From contig CALSFV010000007.1 of the NCBI GenBank assembly GCA_943737045.1, positions 1,637,001-1,701,000 of the forward strand: a stretch of 64,000 nucleotides of DNA. Reading direction: 5' to 3'. The translations under genes and the position numbers were made by a program. The stretch is from Parapristionchus giblindavisi (Eukaryota > Nematoda > Chromadorea > Rhabditida > Diplogasteridae). The notes beneath the pieces were generated by a model that searched no databases, was not told where the DNA came from, and saw only the letters and a program-made list of their open reading frames with translations. This document shows, piece after piece, positions 46,187-58,105 of this stretch (positions within the stretch are counted from its first letter, which is position 1; the number at the start of each line of letters is the position of its first letter).

Positions 46187-46507
46187 ATCGATGAAGAGGA
46201 AATCGACTTTGATATAAAAATATTGTCTGTGTGCCGAATTAGATAGACCACTAGGTAAAGAGCGATATCTCGTTTATCTCTGTGCGACATGTAAAGGGAA
46301 TTTGAATGGATGAGGAACGATACAACAACAAAAAAAAGAGTTAGTATATTAGATCAAAAGCATAACTATTACTATAATAATGGTACGAATAGGAATCGAA
46401 CAGATGAACAACACAAATAAAGATACAAAAATAGTTGGAATACATGATACAAAAATAGGGGGATACAAAACATTGTAAAGTAGAATACGAAAAAATTGCA
46501 ACCGAAC
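46187..46507. other. Convergent intergenic gap
   Basis: 320 AT-rich bases between the end of the plus-strand tail exon and the stop of the minus-strand gene. Nothing recognisable. Confidence 0.5.
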
Positions 46508-48183
46508 TATCCTTTTTTGTCCTGATCGAAGAGATTAATTTGTCGTAGAAACGAGCTGAAGCGGTGGGCGACCTTCTTGCTTTGAGCTTCATTGATGGGC
46601 ACGCCCTTCAATTTTAACAAATATTTTTATAAATTAAATATTGTTATACAAAATTTTCATACATTAAACGTGTGGAAGAAGCTGTCGTCCTTCGAGTATG
46701 CTGCTTCGGGAACGTCCAACTACTTCATTCGCCTGGAAAAAGTTGTATTGTATTTCGAAAAATACAAACTTTTCTTAAAACTTACATTTCGCGAACCTTC
46801 AAATACATAGTCAGCAGCTCCTTTCCAGTCTCGTCGTAGCAGAAGTTGCCTTCGATGTATTTGTTCACCTTGCTCCCATTCTTCGGATTCTTAAACTTTG
46901 CACACTGAAAAAGGTTAATCTATCAATGCAAGAGTACATATTTTTAATCTCACGTATATATTCGGATACTGCGGATGGAGTGCTACCATACGGCGCTTTC
47001 GATCTTCACAAATTCGGAGCACGCCTCCGTTCACGAGCTTCCATGCGGCTTCGTTTCGCTGCGCGTTCATGATGACGATGTAGATGATAGCCGTGCTGCA
47101 TAGTAATTGTTGTTGAGAAACTTTTTAGCGAAAAAAATAACCAAAAACACTCACTTCATGATGAACTCGTACTCCGAATATTCCACTTTCTCCCGATTCA
47201 CTGCTTTGTTGTGAGCACACTTCACTCCGTTTAAGACCTTTTTGCATGTTATCACTGCCTCCCTTAAAGGGTAAGGCATTGCATCCTGAAATCAAAACGA
47301 AATATTTTAAAGCAACATATAAAATATTTCTCGCTCAGTAATTTGGGGTCTGTATTATATAAAAATAATAGCATTTTTTACGTATGAACAGTTAACTCAC
47401 CAAGGCCTTCTGCTCCCTATGATCAAAATCTTGCTTCTCCACTTGGTCACAGCAAGCCCTTGAATCTCGCGCCCTTAGTCTCTCCTTGATCTGGTCCATG
47501 TGCATCCTCAACTTACATCGATTGAATGACGCTGAAAAAAAATTTAAAAAAAAGGTTTTTTAATCTCAATTTGCAAACTCACAAGTGTCCTTGACTTTGA
47601 CGTTGATGAAATTTATGAAATCTCTGTAGGACTTGATGAGCTGCGTTTGTGTTTGGTGGCGCATTCCAATCTCAATACACTTGTCCAGGAACGCTTCAAC
47701 GCATCCCTGAGAGAAGGCCACATCAAATACAGTGACCGGTTGACCCATTCTGAAAAAAAGTAAATGCTATTATTAATCCAATACCATCTTTTACACTTAC
47801 CTTCCTCTGCTACGCATCACGTAGGACATAATTCGGACAACGTAGTTCCCCAGTTGCGTTCGTTTCCTGTGTAAGAAATTAATCACAATTTTGATTAAAG
47901 TAAAAGCTAGTCAAATGTTTTGTTATAAAGAACACCATCTCTCCTGCAGAAAACAGCGAGATAGTGTGTGAAATGAAGAGACACATACCGAACCGCCATG
48001 CACTAGTTGATTCAAACCGCCTTGGATTGGTTGATTCAAACCGCCTTGGATTGACTGACTGGAAGTGGATGGAACCTGCTGACTCGGCATGTTGGCGTAG
48101 TAGTTTGGAAGACCAAAGTTAGGTTGAACAGGAGTTCGTTGACGCTGTGATGGAGCAGTGTTGAAAATTGATGACTCTGACAT
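46508..48183 (-). pseudogene. Many-exon gene of unknown family, copy 1 (decayed)
   Basis: I do not recognise the family. Exons read as 47989-48183, 47801-47866, 47583-47749, 47401-47531, 47155-47285, 46954-47095, 46786-46904, about 46660-46732 and 46508 to about 46604 (TAG). Segments include MGQPVTVFDVAFSQGCVEAF, MNAQRNEAAWKLVNGGVLRI and CAKFKNPKNGSKVNKYIEGN. Compared with copy 2, the three exons expected between the first two are gone and the remaining junction is out of frame. A TAG also falls inside the exon at 46732 (RMK-stop-LDVPEA against RMNELDIPEA in copy 2). It starts inside the neighbouring acidic-protein gene in another frame. The product could be a shortened protein or none. Confidence 0.6.
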
Positions 48184-48374
48184 TAGCCTTCATTACTACA
48201 GCCATGTTGTCGCAACCCCTCCACGAAGTGGCTGGCTCGAGTCTTTCACAATTTAAAACTCTGTGCTTCTTGGAGTTGGTGAACTGCCTACAGATTTACT
48301 TTATTTTTAAGATTTAGAGACGTAGTTTATGCACTGAAAGCAAAGATTAAAACGTATTTTTTAAACAATATGCA

Positions 48375-48796
48375 ATACCTGAGTGCAGCTCATATCAATC
48401 TTGCCATTCTTCATTTCCATGCCAAGATCCATGGCATGGACAACGGAATGAGTCCGAAGTCTATACTCTATTTGCATATAATGCAAAATGCGCGACCCTT
48501 CGCTATGGGCGTTTCTGTTTCAAAGAAACCTGAAAATAATGTATTTTTGAGATCGCTGAAATTATTATATCCTCACTATCTACATCTCCAATTTGTTCAC
48601 AAATCTCCTTGTCGATAATCTTCTCTTTCATTAATCTTTTCAGCAATGTCTTCTTGTTTTCTGGACCTAATACAGGTACTTCATCCTCCTCATCACTTCC
48701 ACTTTCTTCTTCTTCACGTTCGTCTCCTTCACTCAACTCTTCATCCATATACTCCTGCTCATCGTCTTGCTCGTAGAATGATTCGTTGTCGCTCAT
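48375..48796 (-). pseudogene. Acidic CxxC protein, copy 1 (broken)
   Basis: Exon 1 (from 48796 to about 48590) encodes MSDNESFYEQDDEQEYMDEE, a long acidic stretch and KKTLLKRLMKEKIIDKEICE. The next exon (about 48375-48531) aligns with the zinc-like region of copy 2 (CIICRKECKLRTH), but after CIICK it has a TAG stop and is one base short, which also shifts the frame. Downstream homology continues in the correct frame (MEMKNGKIDMSC, then a worn match near 48190-48290). A sequencing error could mimic the one-base change but not easily both changes. Confidence 0.65.
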
Positions 48797-48834
48797 CTGA
48801 ACAACGCAATCATCAATACATATTATTTATTGAT

Positions 48835-48985
<151 letters not shown>

Positions 48986-49214
48986 CCAAATGTTCAGATA
49001 TATCCAAACCATAATCAACGAGTACTGATTGGATAGATCATGATATCAATTAGACGGACGAATAATTATTATTACTCATTGCTATCTCAAGCCACTTTCA
49101 CTGGTCGGTGTCAAAAAGCGATGAATTCGAAAAACAAAAAGGGCATGATCGAGAATGGATTATTGATTAGTTGCTGCATAATATTGATTTGATGGATAAC
49201 TATTTAATATTATC

Positions 49215-51618
49215 AAAAAGCGCCTGTGAAAGAGAGAGACAAAGAGAGAGTGCGAAGGGAACGAAGAGGTACGGGAGAGAAGTAGAGCAAAAAAATAATA
49301 AAATATAGTGGAAGAAAGACGAAAGATTTGGATATTCATTTAAATTATGTGCAACCTACTTTGACGGTATGTTGAATAGACGTCTTTCGAGACGTCGTAG
49401 ATGATGTTGAGATTGCCGCTTCTGCAAATAAAGCATGAAAAATATTGAACTTTGTACTTTTACTAACCCTTTGAAGTAGATAGGAACAGTTGACAAGTAC
49501 ATGTTATCGCTCGTCCTCAGGAATGAATGGAAGCGGTGGGTGACTTTCTTCCCCTGCGCCTCATCGATGGGGATACCCTGCAAGTTACAATATTGCTATA
49601 CTGCGACTATATTGCATGCGTAAAATATTTCATACATCATAGGTATAGAAGAAGCTATTGTTGTCGTCCTTGTATACTGCTTCGGGGATGTCCAGCTCGT
49701 TCATTCTCCTGGAAAAGTTGTATTGCGTTTTGCAATGGCTTAAACTTTTTCATACAAACTTAAATTTCGCGAACACTGTGATACATCATCAAGAGCTCTT
49801 TTCCTTTGTCCGTGTAACAGATATTCCCTTCCACATATTTATTCATCGTAGAGGCGTTTTTTGGATTCTTGAATTTGGCGCACTACAATGTTTTCATCCA
49901 TAACAAATGTCAACAGAATATGAATAATATTATTCTTACGAATATATCCGGGTACTTCAAATGCGGTGCGAGCATTCTGCGTTCGCCGTACTTGCAGAGG
50001 CGCATGACTCCTCCGTTGACCAGCTTCCAGACGGCCTCATTCCTTTGCGCATTCATTAAAATTATATAAGCCATTGAAGAGCTGCAAAACAATTGATAAT
50101 TTGATTTGAAAATATAAGCATTACTCACTTCATAATGAACTCATATTCGCTATAGTCGACGTTTCCGTAGGCTTCTTCCAAACCCTTGAACACTTTTTTA
50201 CTCGTTACAATTTGTTCCATTATGGGATAGGGCATCGCCTTCTAAAATTATTTAATAAATTTAATTGAATTAAAATTGTATTCGATTTTATGAGTTACAA
50301 AATTAGGTATGACGAGTTCACTCACCAACGCCTTTTTCTCCCTATAGTCCAATTTCTGATTCCTTACTTCATCCGATCCCACTCGTGCCTCACTCTTCCT
50401 TAATCTTTCCTTCATCAATTCCAAGTGCATTCTTAACTTGCATTGGTTGAATGAAGCTGAAAATAATAATATAAATCAAATTAAAAATGGTTTTTGCATA
50501 TATTTTTCATCGAACTCACTTGTATCTATGACCTTGCAGATTATGAAGCTGATGAAGTCAAGATAGGCTTTTATTAGTTGAGTCTGGGTTGCACCCGCCA
50601 TCTCGACTTCGATACATTTGTCCAGGAACGCTTCGACGCATCCCTGCGAGAAGGCCACGTCAAATACTGTGACCCATTCTGAAAAAAAGAAGTAAAGGCT
50701 ATCAATCCATTACCATCTTTTGCGCTTACCTTCCTCTGCTACGCATCACATAGGAGAGAATTCGACCAACATAGTTACCGAGTTGGGATCGGTTATTCGA
50801 TTCCTGTGGAAGAATATAATCACAATATTGATTACAAAATAAAATCTTTTATATTTCCGTAGACTAATTCCAAAAAAAAAGAGGTTTATCAGCATAAATA
50901 GCGCTATAATAATAGTTAAAAGATACCTTTGACCCTCCTTTGTAGAGGAAGAACCTCAGAATAATTTCCTGCTTATTCCTGTCCAAGGACCAGTTCCATG
51001 CCATTTCCTCCTCCGCCCTTCTCGACCAGTCTGCGCGAGCTGCAAGATAATACAGATCATTTTCACTTTCATTTAAATTATATGGAACATACTTTGATGG
51101 CTCACTGTACCAACGTCGTTGGACACGTCGTAGATGATGTTTAGATTTCCGCTTCTGCAAATAAGGCATGATAAATATTGAACTTTGTACTTCTACTAAC
51201 CCTTTGAAGCAGATAGGAACGGTCGACAAGTACATGTTATCACTCGTCATCGTGAGAAGCTTGCTTGCATGAATCTTGTTCTCAGGTTCAACCGTTTTCA
51301 CGATCTTCATGGTACCGAGAGAAGAGTCAAATTGCGTTTGCTAAAAGAAGGACAAATCATTCACAAAGGAAAATCAGTATTGTGGAGTCTTCGTAATACG
51401 GAACCGTCTCACTCAGTCAGAGAACAGCGAGATAGTGTGTGAAATGAAGAGACACATACCGAAGGGTCACATGACGATTGGTTTGACGTTGATGGCGAGT
51501 TGACCACGTTGTGATGATGTACGACCGGAGATTGAAAATGTGTTGAACGATGACGTGGTGACGGAAGATTTGGACTAGAAGGCACGTAAACAGCGCGTCC
51601 ATGGCGGCCACTCGGCAT
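49215..51618 (-). pseudogene. Many-exon gene of unknown family, copy 2 (probably decayed)
   Basis: Exons: 51460-51618, 51201-51340, 51093-51154, 50927-51039, 50730-50803, 50520-50678, 50326-50456, 50129-50241, 49940-50081, 49882 to about 49765, then exons for MNELDIPEAVYKDD, GIPIDEAQGKKV and SGNLNIIYDVS. The end is probably near 49215. The exon pair TSDNMYLSTVPI..FKG plus SGNLNIIYDVS occurs twice, near each end. The exon at 50678 has lost 8 bases relative to copy 1 (between two GGTCA repeats), which puts it out of frame. The donor after CGCGAAAT near 49766 reads TTAAGT where copy 1 has GTAAGT. The family is unknown; the segments are hydrophilic with no membrane span seen. Confidence 0.6.
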
Positions 51619-51633
51619 ATCTCCTTATAGTTC

Positions 51634-52557
51634 TCACATATTTTCGTCGAAGAAAGTCTAAAATGCGATAGGTTTAGCAAATTCAATGACAAAAAAGAAC
51701 AAAATACCTTATCATAATTGAGTACTTTAATGCCCGCTTTTCTTATTTGGTTCATAACGACCGCAAAGTTGTGACATTCATTCTTGGAGACTGCAGGCCG
51801 GAGACCTTTAAACTCGAATACGAGTTGCTTTCTTTTGCCGGAGTCGGCATATCTCCTTGTAGTTTTTACACTAAAAGTATAGACTGAATTGTCTTTTTTG
51901 AAATCAATATTCAATACCTGGATACAACTCAGATCAGGCTTGCCGTTCTTCATCTGTAAACGGAGTTCTATGGCATGGGTCACAGCGTGAGTTCGAAGTT
52001 TGCATTCTTTTCGGCAAATTATGCAGATTCCACGTCCCTCTAAAGTCTTCTTTTCGGGTGCGAAGAAATCTATAAAACAATGCATTCTTCATGTCCATTA
52101 AAATAATTATATTATATTATTTATATTATTTTATCAACGTGCGTATGCACGAAACGAAACACATAAAAGTGACTAGTGAAAATTCATGAAATTTAAATGT
52201 GATATATTTGGGGGGGTCAGGGTTTGATATCTCAGGGTGGAAAGGGGATCTCTCATAGGATACAATGGTCCCTCTCTAGGACGAAGACGGAGGGTGACAG
52301 TGCGAGTGAGCTGACAGTGCGAGTAATAAATACTCACCATCTACATCTCCAATCAGTTCGCACATTTCGTTGTCGATGATCTTTTTCTTCATCAATCTTC
52401 TCAGCAACGTCTTCTTGTCTTCAGTTGCATCGACGTCATCATCATCATCGCTTTCGTTCTCTTCACCTTCACGTTCGTCCTCATCGTTAACCTCTTCCCT
52501 CTCGTCTTCGAACAAAACTTGGTCTTCTTCCATCTCGCACGATTCGTTGTCGCTCAT
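51634..52557 (-). CDS. Acidic CxxC protein, copy 2 (intact)
   Basis: Three exons (52338-52557, 51708-52069, 51634-51657, TGA) give about 202 residues. The N-terminus is strongly acidic (MSDNESCEMEEDQVLFEDER, then runs of E and D to about residue 45). Next comes a basic helix-like stretch (KKTLLRRLMKKKIIDNEMCE), then CIICRKECKLRTHAVTH, a C-x2-C-x8-H-x3-H pattern that might bind zinc, and a charged C-terminus (KNECHNFAVVMNQIRKAG). I know no family with this layout; a nuclear or chromatin role would be a guess. The next gene's ATG follows the TGA after only 15 bases, which suggests a shared transcript. Confidence 0.65.
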
Positions 52558-53266
52558 CTAAACAAATCAATATTTTTATTTTTTTGTTTCAATTAATATT
52601 TTTAACCAAATGCTGAGATATATCAAAAACATATGACACTATTGTTGATTTGATACGTAATAGTATCGATCAGACTGACTAATAGTTTTTATTAAATCAT
52701 TGCAATCCCAATTTATTAATAATAATTCTTTTTTTCCGAATTTGTCACTTGAATAGATGCCGCAAAATATTGATGAAATAGTTTATTATGTATTCTTAGG
52801 ACACACAAACAAATTCGCTCTACAATTTTTTTCTACAAATTCACATTATGCAAAAAAATGTTTTTCGTTCGCTTTACTCAAAATTGGCTGGAAACGAGTA
52901 AATCTCTCTTGTAGATGAGTTTCAGACTTAATTTTCAGCATAAAAGTTGTTCAATTTGCGTACACACATGAAGGGGTTTGAAAAAAAATGCGTGTCATCT
53001 TCAGGTCCATTTTTCTCAGAATATGGGCCAATTGAATTTTTTTAATATTTTCACTCATTCGACACGGATTTGTTTGCTCTATAAGATGAGTCAAAACTGC
53101 ACAGCGCTTTTTGTTTTAAAATTTTAATTAAATTTAGAATGCTTTGAGGGCATAAAAACAGTTTGCGATGGGATCTACGGGCCGTGTTATAGCGAGTTTT
53201 GTTGCCTGTTTGATACATGTAATTAATCGACATTAACATTGAACCTTGGTCGCTTCACTTTTTTTC

Positions 53267-53411
53267 TGTGGCCGTATGCATGAACAACGGGAAAACCGTT
53301 TTCCGGGAAAATGTGACGTCATTAGCGTAGGCGGAGGCGTTTTCCAAAAATCCTCCGCCTACGCTAATGACGTCGCATTTTCCCGGAATACGGTTCATGC
53401 ATACGGCCACT
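53267..53411. mobile_element. Hairpin MITE with TGACGTCA arms, family M7
   Basis: GTGGCCGTATGCATGAACAA and its complement form the ends; the arms read GTGACGTCATTAGCGTAGGC and its near complement. It is the best preserved of the three copies. Confidence 0.8.
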
Positions 53412-53810
53412 GGTGAAAATCGACTTTCGAAAAAAACAAAAATAAAAAATGTGTGATAATTATCGATTAGTTGCTGCATAATATTGATTAGATACTGTTA
53501 TTTCTCAAAATGGAGGTCCTCGAATGTATATGCAAAGCCGTAACATATCGGGTATCCAAGGGATAAGCGATATGCAAGAAATTATTTAGAATGGCACTTC
53601 CATCAAGCATGATTCATTTTTTACAGTTTGTTCACGAAAATATTCGCGGGAACCTTTAATATAAAAAAGCGCCAGTGGAAAAGAGACATAGTGAGAGTGC
53701 AAAAACGATTTGCGCAGAGGGAAAGAAAAGGTAAGAGCAATGTATAAAATTGTAATGGATAGTGAATGAAGAGACGCTAATATAGGATAAGGAGAGGGAG
53801 AGAGGTCAAC
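53412..53810. other. Relic of a third duplicated unit's 3' flank
   Basis: TTAGTTGCTGCATAATATTG and AAAAAGCGCCAGTGGAAAAG match the sequence at 49170-49230 downstream of the many-exon gene copy 2. This implies another copy once continued to the right, where the minisatellite now begins. Confidence 0.55.
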
Positions 53811-55250
53811 GGAGTGAAGAGGAACAGAAAAGGAGAGGGAGGATGAGTGAGAGATAGTGAAGGAGGACAGAAAAGAAGAGGGAGGATGAGTGAGAGATAG
53901 TGAAGAAGGACAGAAAAGAAGAGGGAGGATGAGTGAGAGATAGTGAAGAAGGACAGAAAAGAAGAGGGAGGATGAGTGAGAGATAGTGAAGAAGGACAGA
54001 AAAGAAGAGGGAGGATGAGTGAGAGATAGTGAAGAAGGACAGAAAAGAAGAGGGAGGATGAGTGAGAGATAGTGAAGAAGGACAGAAAAGAAGAGGGAGG
54101 ATGAGTGAGAGATAGGAGGACAGAAAAGGAGAGGGAGAGAGGGAAGAGGTAGGAGAGAGAGAGAAGTAGAGGAAAATGGAAAATATGGGAAGAGAAGTTA
54201 TCCGTTATGTTTTTTTAGATTATACAACAATTGCAAATATGTGAATATAAAAGGATTATAGAATAGTAAGTTGACATGGTAAGAGTGGGCACATATATTT
54301 TATGCATAATTAAAGGATGGAGGATAGAAGGATGGATGGGTATTATCACATCAAAGCTGATGCTATCTCTATGTAGACTAACGTAAGAAAGAGAAATAAT
54401 AGGATAAACAATCAAGGTATAGAAGGGTAATAGATAGTGAATGAAGAGACGCTATTACAGGAGAAGGAGAGGGAGAGAGGTCACCGGGTAGAGGGAGAAG
54501 GACAGAAAAGGAGAGGGAGGATGAGTGAGAGATAGTGAAGAAGGACAGAAAAGAAGAGGGAGGATGAGTGAGAGATAGGAGGACAGAAAAGGAGAGGGAG
54601 AGAGGGAAGAGGTAGGAGAGAGAGAGAAGTAGAGGAAAATGGAAAATATGGGAAGAGAAGTTATCCGTTATGTTTTTTTAGATTATACAACAATTGCAAA
54701 TATGTGAATATAAAAGGATTATAGAATAGTAAGTTGACATGGTAAGAGTGGGCACATATATTTTATGCATAATTAAAGGATGGAGGATAGAAGGATGGAT
54801 GGGTATTATCACATCAAAGCTGATGCTATCTCTATGTAGACTAACGTAAGAAAGAGAAATAATAGGATAAACAATCAAGGTATAGAAGGGTAATAGATAG
54901 TGAATGAAGAGACGCTATTACAGGAGAAGGAGAGGGAGAGAGGTCACCGGGTAGAGGGAGAAGGACAGAAAAGGAGAGGGAGGATGAGTGAGAGATAGTG
55001 AAGAAGGACAGAAAAGAAGAGGGAGGATGAGTGAGAGATAGGAGGACAGAAAAGGAGAGGGAGGATGAGTGAGAGATAGAGAAGAAGGACAGAAAAGGAG
55101 AGGGAGGATGAGTGAGAGATAGAGAAGAAGGACAGAAAAGGAGAGGGAGGATGAGTAAGAGATAGTAAAGAAGGACAGAAAAGGAGAGGGAGGATGAGTG
55201 AGAGATAGAGAAGAAGGACAGAAAAGGAGAGGGAGACAGTAAAAAGAATG
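53811..55250. repeat. Purine-rich minisatellite array
   Basis: Units of roughly 43 bases (GGACAGAAAAGAAGAGGGAG, then GATGAGTGAGAGATAGTGAA) are repeated many times with small changes. Almost all A and G on the plus strand. Long open frames on the minus strand (Ser/Leu/Pro-rich) are products of the repeat. Confidence 0.95.
54106..55030 (+). repeat. 463-bp tandem duplication inside the minisatellite
   Basis: A stretch containing unique sequence (for example CATATATTTTATGCATAATT) appears at about 54215-54415 and again, without any change I could see, at 54678-54878. The spacing of 463 bases continues into the flanking repeat units. Confidence 0.85.
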
Positions 55251-55270
55251 GAGAAGGAGAGTGAGATGCA

Positions 55271-56030
55271 AAAAGGGTAACAGGGACGTGGTCAGAAGAG
55301 AGTTCTTTTTCTGTTGTTTAAAGCTAATTTGTCTTCAGTGTATGTTGGCTGGGTTGGTTGAGTTCGAAGCATTTTTAGTGTGAAATGCAATAGGTCAAAT
55401 GAAAGATGAAAAATGGCTAAAATTCTCATTTTCTTCGCAACGCCCTGACAATCAATTCAAAAATTGAATCTGTGAAACGAAAGTGATTGGTAAAGTGTGC
55501 ATTGTACTATTATATGAAATACAATATTTCATTCGTTTAATCAAAAATTCATTTTTGGCAAAGAGCTGATGGTTTTTCTTTGATTTTCATAATTTCCGTC
55601 ATTTTTCCACTTTCAATAGACTTATTACAGCCGAGACATAAATTGGGAATGTTTATTTTTGCAAAAGCTAATTTCATTAAGATACATCTCTCAAAAAATT
55701 TGAGCGATATCGAAGGGGAGGAATCGATTGAAAAATAGCGCTGCTTTTACATTTAATAATGAATACTGTTTTGCATAAAATTATTTCAGAATAGATCCAA
55801 AATAATTTAATCATTGAATTCGCGAACTTATTCGAGAACACAAATTCATTTTCCAATCTTCTTCTATTGCCGAGTGGTTCATTCATTTCAATAACACAGT
55901 TAGGAATACCATTTTGGTCCAGACTAAATTCAAATTTATTCTAGACTAATTTTCATTTTCGACTAATTTCTCATTCCTATTCTCGACTTAATTGGCCGTT
56001 CGAATAAAAAGCAAAGTGTTTTTTTTTTCA
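55271..56030. other. Non-coding gap between minisatellite blocks
   Basis: AT-rich sequence without recognisable genes or repeats; it ends where the minisatellite resumes. Confidence 0.5.
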
Positions 56031-56289
56031 GAAAAGGAGAGGGAGGATGAGTGAGAGATAGTAAAGGAGGACAGAAAAGGAGAGGGAGAGAGGTCAACGG
56101 AGTGAAGAGGAACAGAAAAGGAGAGGGAGGATGAGTGAGAGATAGTGAAGGAGGACAGAAAAGGAGAGGGAGGAAGAGTGAGAGATAGTAAAGGAGGACA
56201 GAAAAGGAGAGGGAGAGAGGTCAACGGAGTGAAGAGGAACAGAAAAGGAGAGGGAGGAAGAGTGAGAGATAGTGAAGGAGGACAGAAAA
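56031..56289. repeat. Minisatellite, second block
   Basis: Same unit as the main array (AAAAGGAGAGGGAGGATGAG) with extra GAGGTCAACGGAGTGAAGAG spacers. Confidence 0.9.
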
Positions 56290-57156
56290 GGTTATGTTTT
56301 ATTTAGCTAAATTTATTTTCTATGATTTTCAGAATTTTCGTAATTTTTTCGCCTTTCCATAAATCTATTTTATTCATTTATTTATCGTACACCACGGTGC
56401 TTCATCAAGTGTTATTTATTTTGAATGAAAATTAGCATGAGGGACAATGGGAAAGTGCGAGAGTCATAAAAATTGCCTTAAAAATTGTTCTTTCAATGCA
56501 CCTAACAAGCTTCAAACACATCAAGCAATATCAAGTACATCGTATGTCTTTCGGTTAGTGTGTGGAATTTCTATCATTCTAGATGAATTTTGTTATGAAA
56601 AAATCGAGGCTCTCCATCTTTGACTGTAATTATAATAGATGTATGTGGGTTTCAGAAGTTTCGTCAAATTATGCGAATAAACTTATAAATTGTTTAAGCA
56701 TTGGAGATTCTGTTTGCGAAGGTCCGCCAAATCTTCCATAAGTTGGTGTTCCTTTGTTATACTTGCGTTATACGTACACATCCATGAACTATTTATCTCA
56801 ACAATCGAAAAAAATAAGTATGTACATAGATATGGCAGAACAGAAACGTTTTTTTGCATTATTAAGGACACTTGAATATGCAAATGGATCACAGGAAATT
56901 ATAAACGATTACATATAAAACGTGATTCGAGGGAAAAGTGAATGTTGTAATGAAATTCAAGAAAATATTGTTTTAACAGACAAATGGAACGAATATCTCT
57001 TAAAATTTAAAATACAAATGCATTTAAAATGCTATTGGTGAAACTAAAAGGGAAATATTACACTATAGATCAACCATTGTGCTAGTAAAAATGAAAAGCC
57101 AAATCGTAATCAATAATATACTATAATCTTCTACAGGAAAAGTACACAATGGCAAG
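56290..57156. other. Intergenic, nothing assigned
   Basis: AT-rich sequence after the minisatellite and before the stop of the peptidase gene. No exon or repeat recognised; short open frames lack support. Confidence 0.5.
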
Positions 57157-58030
57157 CTATAGCGACAGCGGTTCAAGTCGGAAATAGTAAACAGTTTTGA
57201 TATACGCTCCTCTTATCTTGATATTGTCCACATGATGGCATTCAGCCAAATTGGGATCGAGACCATTGTAATGGTAGACGCGGTCACGATCGTATTGCAG
57301 GATGGCCAAGAAGTGACCGGAGCCAAAGAGTGAAGCACCCGCGAGACGGAAGTGGCAAGAGCCAACCTGGAAACATACATTTTAATACCCTCACAATATG
57401 AGGATTGACCCAATATATACGACTCATTTTCATGGTCGACCCACTACATAAAGCACATTTGTTATGTGAAAGATTACAATTTAAGCGAAAATAACGATTT
57501 TCATAAATCGACCCACTGTATAAAAATTATTCTGTGAGGGCGCCGAAAATGTATGCCTGAAAATGAATCGCATAGTTTGGTCCGTATTCTGCACATCATA
57601 CATTTTCGCCCCAATCACAATCTCTCGTTTCACGCTCTCTCTCGCTTGGTATTGCGAAACATAAACTGTCCCGACTTTAAAACAAAACAGAACCGACCTA
57701 CATCTCAAGTACTGATTCTTACTAATCTCGATCTTCCACATATTCCTAAATGGGTTTCAAGACTCAAAACGGACCGCATCGACATAAAGTGCTCACCCAC
57801 AATGTGGGTGCTCGAAAATGCATGCTGCACACACGAATTTCGACGGTTTCGATCGAAAAAAAGCAATGGTTTAATAACGAACCGTCAGGATATTCGGAAA
57901 TTCGGCGTAGTTCCTCGGCTTGAAATTGCCCGATGAGATGTCGATCGGTATCATCCACGTGGATTGGTCGCACTCGATCGAGGTGATGTCGAGATGAAGA
58001 CCGCATTTGGGCCTGAACACAGAAGATATT

Positions 58031-58105
<75 letters not shown>

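Noticed and set aside
54918..55271. 117-codon frame of Ser, Leu and Pro repeats
   Set aside because: Translation of the purine minisatellite on the minus strand.
53811..56289. CRISPR-like array
   Set aside because: Repeats are directly contiguous with no unique spacers, and the genome is eukaryotic.
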